From Chloroflexota bacterium (GTDB taxonomy: Bacteria > Chloroflexota > Dehalococcoidia > Lucifugimonadales > UBA3495): a stretch of 51,838 nt of DNA. Below, piece by piece: positions 34,485-43,473 of the stretch (position 1 is its first letter; every line of letters starts with the position of its first letter). Under the pieces are notes generated by a model. The model did not search any database and was not told the DNA's origin. It saw nothing but the letters and a program-made list of their open reading frames with translations. Position numbers and translations under genes: made by a program. The stretch lies in assembly GCA_002710215.1 (NCBI GenBank), contig PAJQ01000024.1:1-51838 (forward strand), in the 5' to 3' direction.

Positions 34485-34898
34485 ATGGCGACCGTCAGTA
34501 TCGACCACATCGCCATGCCAACTTCGGACGCGGAAAAGCTGATCGGCTTCTACAAAAGCATCGGCTTTACCATTAACGACGAGGCAGCATGGCGCGAGGG
34601 GAAAGCGAACATCTTTTCCATCCAGATCGGCGACTCCAAGATAAATGTTCACCCCCAGGGATTCACCGCCGACTTGCGGGGACCGACCGCAGTGCCCGGC
34701 TGCACCGACATCTGCTTTGTCTGGAACGGCACCGCCGATGAGTGCAAGCAGATGCTGGAAGAAGCCGGAGTAGAAATCATCCGCGGACCCGGCCCCCGCC
34801 GAGGCGCTAGAGCCGGCGGAAGTCTGCCTGCGGTGAGCCTGTACGCCCGTGACCCAGACCAGAACCTGCTAGAGTGGATGATCTACCTGGAAGACTAG
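34485..34898 (+). CDS. VOC (glyoxalase/bleomycin resistance) family protein
   Basis: The 137-residue protein has the paired beta-alpha-beta-beta-beta motifs of the vicinal oxygen chelate fold. Possible metal ligands are His8 (DHIAM), His56 (NVHPQ) and Glu130 (NLLEW), the usual spacing for one VOC monomer. Members include glyoxalase I, extradiol dioxygenases and epimerases; I cannot choose among them. The ATG at 34485 has AAAGGAG 7 nt upstream. Because it sits between an alpha/beta hydrolase and a ThDP decarboxylase-like gene on one strand, it may belong to one catabolic unit. Confidence 0.9.
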   Translation: MATVSIDHIAMPTSDAEKLIGFYKSIGFTINDEAAWREGKANIFSIQIGDSKINVHPQGFTADLRGPTAVPGCTDICFVWNGTADECKQMLEEAGVEIIRGPGPRRGARAGGSLPAVSLYARDPDQNLLEWMIYLED

Positions 34899-34912
34899 CA
34901 ACGGACTGGACC

Positions 34913-34940
34913 GGCTGACCGCTGAAAGCTGATCGCTCAG
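34913..34940. repeat. GCTGANN heptad run (single arm)
   Basis: The bases read GGCTGACCGCTGAAAGCTGATCGCTCAG between the VOC and ThDP-enzyme genes. It is a clear heptad run without a visible inverted partner. Confidence 0.7.
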
Positions 34941-34958
34941 AAAAAGGAAGTAACCACC

Positions 34959-36632
34959 ATGCCCCAAATGACCGGGAAAGATGCCCTGGCCCAGATGCTT
35001 ATCGCCGAAGGCGCCGAATTTATCTTCGGGAACCCGGGCACCAGCGAGACGCCGTTGCTGGATGTATTGCAAGACTATCCTCGGCTCAGATACATCCAAT
35101 CGTTGCAGGAAGGAACGGCGGTGGGTATGGCCGACGGTTACGCCCGGGCGACGGGACGCCCAGCCTTCGCCAATATACACATAGCCGGGGGTCTGGCCAA
35201 CGGCATCAGCGCCTTGTACAACGCTTACCGGGGCGGTACTCCCTTGGTGCTGACCGCCGGCAACTCCGACACTCGGATGCTCTTAACCGACCCGACTTTG
35301 TCCGGGGACTTGGTGGAGATGACCAGCCAGTACACTAAGTGGAGCACGCAGGTGCTGCACCCATCGGACATACCCATGGCGGTGCGCCGGGCTTATAAAG
35401 AAGCCAAGACTCCTCCCACCGGCCCCGTTTTCATCTCTTTCCCTTGGGACACCATGGACGAAACCGGCGACCTGAACATCGTGCCTTCGTCGACCGGATT
35501 CTTCCGCACCCGGCCGGATACCGATGCCGTGGCCCGGGCTTCCCAGTTACTATCGCAAGCCGATAACCCCATCATCGTGGTCGGCGACCGGGTGGCCCAA
35601 TCCGGCGCGGCAGCCCAGGTCGTTCGGTTGGCAGAGCAGCTGGGGGCCAGGGTCTACGCGACCTCGATGTCCGAAGTAAACTTCCCCAACAGCCACGACT
35701 TATATGGAGGAATACTGAATACCAGCAGCCCGGCTACCCAACGGCTATTGGCTGGAGCCGACGTGGTCATGGCTGTGGGCACCGATGTTTTTTCTTCTTT
35801 CCTCTACGTGTCCGAGCCTTTAATGGGCTCCCAGACCAAGCTGATCCATCTGGACAGTAGCGCCCAAGAACTGGAGAAGATCTATCCCACCGAGGTCGGC
35901 ATCCTGGCCGACCCGGGAGCCGGACTGGCGGAACTGGCCGAAGCCTTGGACCAAGAGATGTCCGCCTCCAACCGTGAGGCAGCGGCAACTCGAGCGGCAA
36001 CCTGGTCGGACCAGAAGAAAAGGTCCGACGAGCAATATCAACAACGGCTACAGCAGAGATGGGACAACACCCCCATGCCGGTAGAGCGCATGATGCACGA
36101 ACTAGCCCAGGCCGCGCCTCCCGGCACCATCGTTGCCGACGAGGCCATCACCTCGCGGCCAGCTTTGATGCGGGCTTTTACCTTCGACGAGCCGGGAAGC
36201 CTGTACGGTATCCGCGGCGGCGCGCTGGGTTGGGCGATGCCCGGCGCCCTTGGGGTGAAGCTGGCCAACCCGGATCGTCCGGTGCTGGCAGTGGTAGGAG
36301 ACGGCGCGTCCATGTACACCGTGCAAGCGCTTTGGACCGCCGCCCGGTACAACATCCCGGTGGTCTACGCCATCTGCAACAACCGGTCTTACCGGATACT
36401 TAAGGTCAATATGGACACCTACCTGCGCCACATGCAAGACGACCAGGAACGGCAAAGCGACTACGTGGGCATGGACTTCGCCAATCCCCTCGATCTGGCC
36501 GCGATAGCCAGGGCCATGGGAGTTGCCGGAGAAACGGTGGAAGACCCTGCCGACTTGGGACCCGCCTTGGAAAGGGCGTATGCCACCGGTAAACCGGCGT
36601 TGCTAGACGTCAGCATTGACGGCGCTCTGTAG
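34959..36632 (+). CDS. Thiamine pyrophosphate enzyme, benzoylformate decarboxylase-like
   Basis: The 557-residue protein resembles benzoylformate decarboxylase more than acetolactate synthase. NPGTSETP carries Ser29, which corresponds to the active-site Ser26 of that enzyme. LQEG carries the ThDP-activating Glu51. IHIAGG has His74, matching His70. The ThDP/Mg motif is Gly447-Asp448-Gly449 with Asn474-Asn475. These residues support decarboxylation of a 2-oxo acid to an aldehyde. The substrate need not be benzoylformate. The ATG at 34959 has AGGAAG upstream. It differs clearly from the ThDP enzyme at 2377 and is the last gene before a long AT-rich gap. Confidence 0.87.
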   Translation: MPQMTGKDALAQMLIAEGAEFIFGNPGTSETPLLDVLQDYPRLRYIQSLQEGTAVGMADGYARATGRPAFANIHIAGGLANGISALYNAYRGGTPLVLTAGNSDTRMLLTDPTLSGDLVEMTSQYTKWSTQVLHPSDIPMAVRRAYKEAKTPPTGPVFISFPWDTMDETGDLNIVPSSTGFFRTRPDTDAVARASQLLSQADNPIIVVGDRVAQSGAAAQVVRLAEQLGARVYATSMSEVNFPNSHDLYGGILNTSSPATQRLLAGADVVMAVGTDVFSSFLYVSEPLMGSQTKLIHLDSSAQELEKIYPTEVGILADPGAGLAELAEALDQEMSASNREAAATRAATWSDQKKRSDEQYQQRLQQRWDNTPMPVERMMHELAQAAPPGTIVADEAITSRPALMRAFTFDEPGSLYGIRGGALGWAMPGALGVKLANPDRPVLAVVGDGASMYTVQALWTAARYNIPVVYAICNNRSYRILKVNMDTYLRHMQDDQERQSDYVGMDFANPLDLAAIARAMGVAGETVEDPADLGPALERAYATGKPALLDVSIDGAL

Positions 36633-36907
36633 GACGTGCTTTAGACAAAGACGGCACATAAGGGTGTCCTGGCTGTGCCTCCGGAGATTCGGCGCCCCAA
36701 TTCGCCTGGGCGAACCACTTTACTCTGGATACAAATCCCATCGCTCAAAAACACCGGTAGGTTCGTGTCTATCTTGAAAAACTGTGCCACGACAGACTAT
36801 TTGCGATATTGGTCTATTACTGGCCTGTAATATAACTATTATGGAGATGCAAGCACCGTTGTCAACGGACTACGATTAAAGACATAACTAACCGGCGACG
36901 ACAAAAG
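36633..36907. other. AT-rich intergenic stretch before the tubulin-like operon
   Basis: The gap contains no gene that I can support. Base composition drops toward AT-rich from about 36760 on, unlike the neighbouring genes. A repeated GGTCTAT word occurs at about 36811 and 36941. No terminator is obvious for the upstream ThDP gene. Confidence 0.5.
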
Positions 36908-36936
36908 TTGACAATAGAAGCATAACGTAATATAAA
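36908..36936 (+). promoter_or_regulatory. Near-consensus sigma-70/sigma-A promoter for the tubulin-like operon
   Basis: TTGACA at 36908-36913 and TATAAA at 36931-36936 are separated by exactly 17 bases, both at or next to consensus. Transcription would start near 36943, leaving a leader of about 40 bases before the ATG at 36985. This is the strongest promoter that I can see in the window. Confidence 0.75.
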
Positions 36937-36984
36937 AATAGGTCTATATCATACAATTGTTCTTGCTTGGACTCAGGAGGCTCT

Positions 36985-38028
36985 ATGGTAAGTCAATCCG
37001 TACGAAATAATTTGTTGACACGGCTGGGAGGCGCCCGGGCGATGCAGCGGGTGGCGTCTCCTTCCATCGTCATCGGCTTGGGATCGACAGCCTGTCAAAT
37101 TGTCCAACACTTAGATGACTCCACGGCTGGCTGGAGCGCCTCGGACCGAAAATCGTTGGGGTTCCTCTATCTGGATACCCGGGAGGCCACCAGAGACGAG
37201 ATAAACAGGGGATCGAGCTTCATCGGCCTGAACCTCCCCCATTTCTCCAACCTCCGGGATATGCGGCCTTGGATAACCGAGTGCGTCCCGGAACTCAAGC
37301 ACCTCAGTCTCTCTAGAGAAGGGGCTCTGGGAATGCTGGCCAATGCCGGTGTGGCCGGCCGTTACAATTACGCAAGTATCAGAGGCCACATAGATTCTCT
37401 TATCGGGGAAGTCTGTCCCTACTACGAGGGAAAGACCTATCTAAGAGTCCACCTGGTTTGCTTCCTCGGCGGTGGCACTATCGGCGCTCTCCCCGTCCTG
37501 TTGGCCGCTTTGGCTGAGGCCAGGGGCACCGCGTATAACTTCAGCCTGGTTCTTCACCTATTGATGCCCCAAAGGGGCATGTCAAGGGACCCGGACAACA
37601 GCTACCCACTTCAGCTAAGGAACGCGTATGCCACCATCCAGTTCCTGCGCGCGATAACCGGGGTGGAGGTAGGCCAGGGGAAGCACACGGGCACCGATAC
37701 CTACAAGATTACCGTATACCCGGAAAAGACGGTGCTGGCCGTGGGCCCTCACTTCGACTTGGCGATCGTCCACCGTGCGCCCAAAGACTCCATTCCAGCG
37801 CAGAAAGCCCATGTGGGCAGGATTCTGGAGAACCTGGTGTCCGATGCCACCGGTACCGGTTCAGACCTTTGGGCCCGGTATCACGAAACTATGAGGGAAG
37901 CCAACAACAAGACAGACGCCCGGTTTGGCTCCATCAGTTCCAAAGAGGTCAGCCTCCTTGATGGATTTTTCAATCTAACCGCCCGCAAGTACCTACAAAC
38001 TCGATGGACCGCGGGAAATAGGTCGTAG
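36985..38028 (+). CDS. Divergent tubulin/FtsZ-like GTPase (Tubulin_2-type)
   Basis: The 347-residue protein has a tubulin/FtsZ nucleotide-binding fold. An N-terminal glycine loop (IGLGSTAC, 30-37) precedes a beta strand ending LYLDT at 61-65. A T4-loop-like GGGTIGA follows at 162-168, then PVLLAALAEA; FtsZ has GGGTGTGAAPVIA there. A helix with RNAYATIQF lies at 212-220, as in Tubulin_2 proteins, and an FGSISS segment near 314-319. The T4 loop is one residue shorter than in FtsZ. It is not FtsZ and lacks that protein's C-terminal tail. I chose the ATG at 36985 with AGGAGG at 36975-36980. By hand, 12 of 27 Arg codons are AGA/AGG, more than in the gene upstream. The partner gene follows after 5 bases. 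Confidence 0.72.
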   Translation: MVSQSVRNNLLTRLGGARAMQRVASPSIVIGLGSTACQIVQHLDDSTAGWSASDRKSLGFLYLDTREATRDEINRGSSFIGLNLPHFSNLRDMRPWITECVPELKHLSLSREGALGMLANAGVAGRYNYASIRGHIDSLIGEVCPYYEGKTYLRVHLVCFLGGGTIGALPVLLAALAEARGTAYNFSLVLHLLMPQRGMSRDPDNSYPLQLRNAYATIQFLRAITGVEVGQGKHTGTDTYKITVYPEKTVLAVGPHFDLAIVHRAPKDSIPAQKAHVGRILENLVSDATGTGSDLWARYHETMREANNKTDARFGSISSKEVSLLDGFFNLTARKYLQTRWTAGNRS

Positions 38029-38033
38029 ACACC

Positions 38034-39653
38034 ATGTTTCGTAAGATTTGGACACGTAAGGGAGTTTCATACCGAGACGCGTCTCAGCGCCTGCGGCCTT
38101 CTTTGGATCCTTTGGCATTCCTCAATGCGGATGGCGGGGGTTTCACTACCCAGGACGCCCTGGACCAGTTGCATAGCGCGGTTCATTCTTCGTTGGAAGA
38201 CGTTCACAAGGCGTTTCAACTGGTGTTTGAGCAGTTGAATCCGGAAGCCAACGTGAGCGACCGGATCATTCTGGATGCCAACAAACAGATCAGGACCGAA
38301 CAAACCAGGGCCCGCAACCTGGTAAGTCTGAGGCAAGAAGAGTTGAACCGGCAGGTCAGGATCAAGCTGGAAAACCTCTTTATTCAAGGAATAATCCAAT
38401 CCCCTCATCAAGAACCGGCCGTGAGGATCTGGGAGAATCTGTCTTCCCGGGTCGTCCACCGGAATGAACCGGAAGTCTCGGAATACTCCTACGAAGACCT
38501 GGGTAACGCTGAAAAGAGGGGCAGACGCATCGCGGTCTGGGACCACGAAACGGATGAATGGCTGGAAACTCTCTGCCAGAATAACATCCATGAGATCATC
38601 ACTAGAATGGAAGAGATGATCAAGGACTATAAGGAAACTTGGGTTGAGGTAACCGGGGAACTAAGAAAACGCGCTAACTTAGGAGGCCTACTCTTTCAAC
38701 AGGTGAACGACCCCGACGTATGGAATTTTGAAAGCGAGGACCCGACGGTAACCAATCTGCTTGAAGGCTCCAAGGCCCTTGACATCGCCAACCGTATCCT
38801 GGAGCGGTTTCAACTGGTAAACCAGGACATCCTTGAGGTAGCCGACACGGTGCGGATGTCTCTGGATCCAGTCCCGGTTTTCGGCACGAACCGCGTCACG
38901 TTAAACGAACTGGAGGAACTACTGGCGCTTGCCATCGCGGAAAAACTTAGGGACACCATCGCCGTGGAAGCCGGCTTCCTCTCCTTGATCTCCAACGGGA
39001 TGAGATTCGGTGAGGAGTTGGGAGAGCTGCTTGACGATATGCGTAGAGGCGCGGCGGCCATGGAAGAAAAGCTGTGGCGGATAGGCGAAGTTGGAGTGGG
39101 ACACGTTGACTCCGCAGCCGGTGTGGGCATCACGTCGCCCAGCGTCCACGACTTCGTTCTCCGTGGGTTGGGTGGTGGCCGGAAATTCGCCGCGGTTGAA
39201 GGACACCCCGGCAATAACCACCGCTTTGACGTCCAGATGTCCATAGTTGGGGCCCCGGCTTCAGACCTCACTATTTTCCGCGAGATGGTCTACGCATGGT
39301 ATTCCTGGCACTTCGAAGAAGAGCGGGGCGCCGCCGCAACCGAACAAGAGTGGATGAACATCGTAATGTCCGACTGCTGGAAGCTCTACCCTGACATCGG
39401 CAAGGATACAGGCGTTAGGAACGCCATCGTCGAGTTGATCGACGAGGACATCAGGATATTGACTAGGGGCCGGGAGCAGTTGCCCACCAGGACGGCCAAC
39501 GGCTTGCCCGGCGAATTGGATCTGTTGCAGGGATTGTGGTCCGAACTCGGAATCGTCGACCCACCTCCCAAAGGTAAAGCATCGAAGAGTAGTAATGGGC
39601 CCGTGATCAAAGAACCCGAGAGTCAAGAACCCACCGAGTCAAGAGAGCGCTGA
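38034..39653 (+). CDS. Helical partner of the tubulin-like GTPase
   Basis: The 539-residue protein starts five bases after the GTPase gene stop, in a different frame, with a weak ribosome-binding site, so it is probably coupled to it. Residues about 70-115 form a heptad-like amphipathic helix rich in Gln/Arg/Glu. The middle is mostly helical and acidic. The C-terminal 50 residues are disordered and Ser/Pro/Glu-rich. In long Tubulin_2 proteins a similar helical region follows the GTPase domain in one chain, so this looks like its second half as a separate gene. I do not recognise a named domain. It ends just before a strong terminator. Confidence 0.65.
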   Translation: MFRKIWTRKGVSYRDASQRLRPSLDPLAFLNADGGGFTTQDALDQLHSAVHSSLEDVHKAFQLVFEQLNPEANVSDRIILDANKQIRTEQTRARNLVSLRQEELNRQVRIKLENLFIQGIIQSPHQEPAVRIWENLSSRVVHRNEPEVSEYSYEDLGNAEKRGRRIAVWDHETDEWLETLCQNNIHEIITRMEEMIKDYKETWVEVTGELRKRANLGGLLFQQVNDPDVWNFESEDPTVTNLLEGSKALDIANRILERFQLVNQDILEVADTVRMSLDPVPVFGTNRVTLNELEELLALAIAEKLRDTIAVEAGFLSLISNGMRFGEELGELLDDMRRGAAAMEEKLWRIGEVGVGHVDSAAGVGITSPSVHDFVLRGLGGGRKFAAVEGHPGNNHRFDVQMSIVGAPASDLTIFREMVYAWYSWHFEEERGAAATEQEWMNIVMSDCWKLYPDIGKDTGVRNAIVELIDEDIRILTRGREQLPTRTANGLPGELDLLQGLWSELGIVDPPPKGKASKSSNGPVIKEPESQEPTESRER

Positions 39654-39704
39654 GCTAAAAAACACGGCTTTCGTCGACCTTTGACAATCTCACTGAGAAC
39701 TCAA

Positions 39705-39734
39705 GGCGGCCCTTAGTTGGGGCCGCCTTTTGAT
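39705..39734 (+). terminator. Rho-independent terminator of the tubulin-like operon
   Basis: GGCGGCCC, a short TTAGTT loop, and GGGGCCGCC form a stem of about 8 GC-rich base pairs. TTTTGATTT follows. It lies 52 bases after the helical partner gene and just before the convergent dehydrogenase gene, so it may act mainly in the plus direction. Confidence 0.85.
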
Positions 39735-40685
39735 TTAGGCCTCTGGATGAGTCGTGATGAACCGGCCGGCCCTGACCGGGTCGACGCCGGCGGCCCTAAC
39801 TTCCACCCCCGCCTGTTCCTCTTGCAGCAAGAAGGTGACGCTGCTGTCTCTTCCTCCCCAACCCCGGTTCATGCCTTGAATAGCGATCTGCTCCGCCAAA
39901 TTGGCCACCGGCATCGGGACGTTGAATTCCCTCCCTAGGTCGGTGGCCAATCCTATGTCTTTCCTGGACAGTTCCAGAGCAAAGCTGGGAGGATCGAATT
40001 CGCCGGTGAAAACCGTGCGGGCTATCCCTTCATGCAGGCCGCTCATACGGCCCAGAGATCCCCGGCGGACGCATTCCCACAACGCTTCGGCGTCTACTCC
40101 GGCCTTCACTCCCAGGGTCAGCCCCTCGGCGATGGCCTGGCGGACACCATGGCCAATCATATTGTGAACCAGCTTGGCCACGCTGCCAGCGCCGATGCTC
40201 CCAGCATAGAAAACTTTGTCGCCGAATGAGTCCAATATGGGCTTGACACGGTCGAAGATCTCCCGTTCACCGCCCACCATGACCGCCAAGTTTCCGCTGG
40301 CCGCCCCGGACTTTCCACCGCTGACCGGCGCATCAAGCACGTGGCAACCCTTCTGCCGGAACTTTGGCTCAATCTCCCGGATCAACGTGGGACGGCTGGT
40401 GGAGAGATCGATGTAGATTCCGCCCAGTTTCATCCCCTCCAAGACGCCTTCCGGCCCAGTAGATACTGACTCGACCTCTTTAGGGCCCGGCAGGGACGTC
40501 AGGGTAATATCGCAGAGGCTGGCTACCTCGGCCGGAGAATTAGCCAGCCTAGCCCCGCCTTCCAGCAACGGCTTGGCGGCCTCTTCGCGCAGGTCGTAGA
40601 CCACCATGGGATAGCCGGCTCTCTGAATATTCGCCGACATCCCGCCGCCCATGTTGCCCAATCCAATAAATCCAACGGTCTCCAT
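39735..40685 (-). CDS. Beta-hydroxyacid dehydrogenase family NAD(P)-dependent oxidoreductase
   Basis: The 316-residue protein is a 3-hydroxyisobutyrate dehydrogenase / tartronate-semialdehyde reductase family enzyme. It has the Rossmann start VGFIGLGNMGGGM, the DAPVSGG segment with VSGG at 121-124, and Lys171 in VAKLVHNMI as the catalytic residue. It oxidises or reduces a beta-hydroxyacid with NAD(P). I chose the ATG at 40685, with GAGGAA upstream; the extended start at 40727 lacks a site. It converges on the tubulin-like operon terminator. The substrate is not determined by the sequence. Confidence 0.92.
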   Translation of the reverse strand: METVGFIGLGNMGGGMSANIQRAGYPMVVYDLREEAAKPLLEGGARLANSPAEVASLCDITLTSLPGPKEVESVSTGPEGVLEGMKLGGIYIDLSTSRPTLIREIEPKFRQKGCHVLDAPVSGGKSGAASGNLAVMVGGEREIFDRVKPILDSFGDKVFYAGSIGAGSVAKLVHNMIGHGVRQAIAEGLTLGVKAGVDAEALWECVRRGSLGRMSGLHEGIARTVFTGEFDPPSFALELSRKDIGLATDLGREFNVPMPVANLAEQIAIQGMNRGWGGRDSSVTFLLQEEQAGVEVRAAGVDPVRAGRFITTHPEA

Positions 40686-40904
40686 AACAATTCCTCGCTT
40701 TTGTCCAAATTTCGTTAGAGAAGGCACGCAGCCGGAGGTTCGAAATTAAATCGGCGCGCCGGTCAGATTATACCTGGTCGTGGCCCACGGCAAACTGTAG
40801 CCATTACTTGTCCCTCCCAGTATAGTGTGTGCCTGACAGGTGACCCGCGAAAGACCCCAATCATTGTCCCAGTTCATGCCAAGGGATGACGAAGGGGGAA
40901 CGCC

Positions 40905-41684
40905 ATGGCGCAACTATACGACCGGATAGGTAGCGGCTACGACGTGACCCGCCGGCCTGACCCAATCATCGCCGGCCGGTTGGGACATCACCTGGCGCTG
41001 GAAACTGACGGCAACTATCTGGACATCGCCTGCGGCACCGGGAACTATACTTTTACCCTGGCCGCTGTAGGGGGCAGTCGGACCGGCATTGAGCTATCCG
41101 CCAAAATGATTGCCGAGGCCCGGGGAAAATCCTCCCAGGTGCAATGGTGCCTCGCCCGCGCCCAAGAGCTGCCCTTTTCAGGCGGGGTTTTTTCCGGCGC
41201 CATGTGCACCTTGGCCATCCATCACTTCGATGACCTGTTGCCTGTTTTCCGGGAGGCCCACCGCGTGATGGATGAGGGCAAGTTCGTCATTTTAACCGCC
41301 ACGCCGGAGCAGATGCAGTCTTATTGGTTAAATGAATACTTTCCTGAGGCCATGCTAAAGTCCATAGAACAGATGCCGGCGTTGGAACTGGTAACCGGCG
41401 CTTTGACCCAGTCGGGTTTCACGTCCCTGGAGACGGAGAGGTTCGACATCCGGAACGACCTTCAGGACTTTTTCCTGTACAGCGGAAAGCACCGGCCGGA
41501 GATGTACTTGGATGAAGGAGTTCGCCGGGGGATCTCAACGTTCGCCAGTTTGGCCGACCCGGCGGAGGTAGCCGGCGGTTGCCTGCGCCTGGCTGCAGAC
41601 ATCCAATCGGGACGCATCAATGAGGTCATGGCGGCATACGAAAACCGGGGAGGGGATTATCTGTTTGTCATCGCAACCAAGTGA
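40905..41684 (+). CDS. Class I SAM-dependent methyltransferase
   Basis: The 259-residue protein has methyltransferase motif I LDIACGTGN at 39-47 and motif II near GIELSAKM. A motif IV-like stretch reads AMCTLAIHHFDDL, where many class I enzymes have a DPPY or similar site. This is the UbiE/MenG-like layout. It would transfer a methyl group from S-adenosylmethionine to a small molecule. The target is unknown. The ATG at 40905 has GGGGGAA upstream. It is a single plus-strand gene between divergent and convergent neighbours. Confidence 0.9.
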   Translation: MAQLYDRIGSGYDVTRRPDPIIAGRLGHHLALETDGNYLDIACGTGNYTFTLAAVGGSRTGIELSAKMIAEARGKSSQVQWCLARAQELPFSGGVFSGAMCTLAIHHFDDLLPVFREAHRVMDEGKFVILTATPEQMQSYWLNEYFPEAMLKSIEQMPALELVTGALTQSGFTSLETERFDIRNDLQDFFLYSGKHRPEMYLDEGVRRGISTFASLADPAEVAGGCLRLAADIQSGRINEVMAAYENRGGDYLFVIATK

Positions 41685-41786
41685 GACGAACGCCGGTTTT
41701 CAGCATAGACGCTGATTCAGTAAATGGTTCGCCAAGATGGAATCGGGGTTAAAAAGAACGGCCACATCCTCTTTCCGCCGAAGGAT

Positions 41787-41811
41787 GGTTCGACAGGCTC
41801 ACCACGAACGG
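41787..41811 (+). repeat. Copy of the GGTTCGACAGGCTC..GAACGG repeat
   Basis: The bases GGTTCGACAGGCTCACCACG continue to AACGG. This matches the element at 28708-28731 and the inverted copy at 28617-28629. It lies between the methyltransferase and the tandem SagB gene. Confidence 0.75.
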
Positions 41812-41856
41812 ACTTGGGCGAGTGGTTTAACAGACCCGCTCAGCTTCTAGGATCCT

Positions 41857-43473
41857 CTACGACGCGCCTCGGGCCAAGGCATCCAAGGTGACGGCGATCT
41901 GAGAGCGGAACGGCCGGACCCTGTTGGGCCGGCCCGCCACCCCAACCGCCACCAGGAACATCAAGCTTTTCCCCTCGGCATGGGGTGAAAAAAACTCGGC
42001 GACTTCATCGTCGTAAAAGGTCATGCCGGTGGCGCCCAGGCCCAAAGAGTGGGCGCACAAGTACATCTTGCCGCCGACGATTCCCGCTTCCAATTGAGCG
42101 GCCCGGTAGCCGCGGTTGCCGTACCGTTGAAATATGGCCTCCAGATCGGCCATGAAAAACGTAACCGCGCTGGCATCGGCGCCCAGGGCCTGCTCGAAAC
42201 ACAGATGGCCCGCCCGCGCCCGCAAGTCGCCTTCCCGCAGAAGTTCCAGCTTGCTGGTTTGTGGGTCAAAATAATATGACCCGGCGGGCATGCCGGCCAC
42301 GGCATGGACTATGGGGTACATATCCACCAAGCTCCCTCCATCTCTCCCATGAAAATCCGAGGGAGACCCTCTGGAGGATCCGGCCAGAATAGCTTCGAAC
42401 TGGGCCTGGGAGATGGGATCCCGGGCGAAACGCCGGGTGGATCCCCGTTTGCGGATAACTTCACCCAGGGGCTCCGACGAAAGATTGTTGGCTTCCAACA
42501 GAGTCAGACCGGCGCCGGTTGATCCCTGCCGCTCCCCGCCTGGTTCGTCCGGCGTAAGGCCGCGCCATTCCACCACTTCTTCTTCATCCATCAAAGACGA
42601 TTCCTGATGAACTTTGTCGGTTTCCGGATAGTCTATCCTATCGTTGGACCCATCCCTAGTGTCGGAGGCCAATGGGGCCGGCTCGATCATGTCGATCGCC
42701 GAAGGCGGTTCACCGCCCGAACCGATGGGCACCAGGCAGATGGTAGCCTCCTGCTGCCCTCGGATGCGCAGCAACTGGTCTACACGTTCGTCGACAAAAC
42801 CGGCAACCAGGTTGGCCGGCAAGTGGAGCGACGAGCACAAGGCCAATAAGTTGGCCAGCATGGTGCCGCAATCCCAATAACAATAACGGTAGCCTCTGGC
42901 CCGGTATTTCCACGCGCTACGCCAGAAGTTGGCGGTGAAAACCAGGGTGGCTGGGGCCGACGCGAACATGGGATCATTTCCAGTGGCTTCTACCAATTCC
43001 GACCGGTAATCACCCTTTCGCAATGGGCGAAGAGCGAAGTCCATCGGAGAAAAGTGGTAAACCCCCGCCTCCAGCCCGATGACGTCCTGGCATACCAGGT
43101 AAACGTCAATGGGGTAAAGGGCCCCGGCAGAAGCCGCAGCCCGGTAATGGACTTCACCGATAGCCTGCAAGGAAGCCTTACGCACCAATCCGGCGGAGAA
43201 GAAGAGCAATTGGGACAGCGAAGTTACGTCAAGCGAACCGGCCTCGACCGGCTGTTCTTCTTCGGCCGCGGTACTCGATGCCGCTCCCGCAATAAAACTA
43301 CCTGAGACCGCTTCTAGCGTCGGTGTCTCAGGCGACGGAAATCCCGGTGGCAGCCGCATCAGAGGTAGAGCGGAATAGGTCTTGAAAAGGGGTGGTTTGC
43401 TGGCTAGATTAATGTACGACAGCTTTGTCGCCTCGTGATAGGATCTGGCCGCTTCCCCATCTTGGTTGGACAA
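41857..43473 (-). CDS. Tandem SagB-type dehydrogenase/nitroreductase fusion
   Basis: The 538-residue protein contains two SagB/ThcOx-type nitroreductase-like domains. The first, about residues 80-290, includes YRAAASAGALYPIDVYLV and RYCYWDCGTMLANLLALC. The second, about 325-530, includes STRRFARDPIS and a RAAQLEAGIVGGKMYLC segment. In thiazole/oxazole-modified microcin systems SagB is an FMN dehydrogenase that oxidises azolines. No YcaO cyclodehydratase or precursor peptide gene is in the window, so a free-standing oxidase role is as likely. The ATG at 43473 has AGGAGAC in the leader. The 170-residue linker between domains is acidic. Confidence 0.85.
   Translation of the reverse strand: MSNQDGEAARSYHEATKLSYINLASKPPLFKTYSALPLMRLPPGFPSPETPTLEAVSGSFIAGAASSTAAEEEQPVEAGSLDVTSLSQLLFFSAGLVRKASLQAIGEVHYRAAASAGALYPIDVYLVCQDVIGLEAGVYHFSPMDFALRPLRKGDYRSELVEATGNDPMFASAPATLVFTANFWRSAWKYRARGYRYCYWDCGTMLANLLALCSSLHLPANLVAGFVDERVDQLLRIRGQQEATICLVPIGSGGEPPSAIDMIEPAPLASDTRDGSNDRIDYPETDKVHQESSLMDEEEVVEWRGLTPDEPGGERQGSTGAGLTLLEANNLSSEPLGEVIRKRGSTRRFARDPISQAQFEAILAGSSRGSPSDFHGRDGGSLVDMYPIVHAVAGMPAGSYYFDPQTSKLELLREGDLRARAGHLCFEQALGADASAVTFFMADLEAIFQRYGNRGYRAAQLEAGIVGGKMYLCAHSLGLGATGMTFYDDEVAEFFSPHAEGKSLMFLVAVGVAGRPNRVRPFRSQIAVTLDALARGAS

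Noticed and set aside
36985-38028. The tubulin-like gene as the cell-division gene ftsZ
   Set aside because: The T4 loop is altered, the FtsZ C-terminal tail is absent, the NAYA helix fits Tubulin_2 instead, and no division-cluster genes are nearby.
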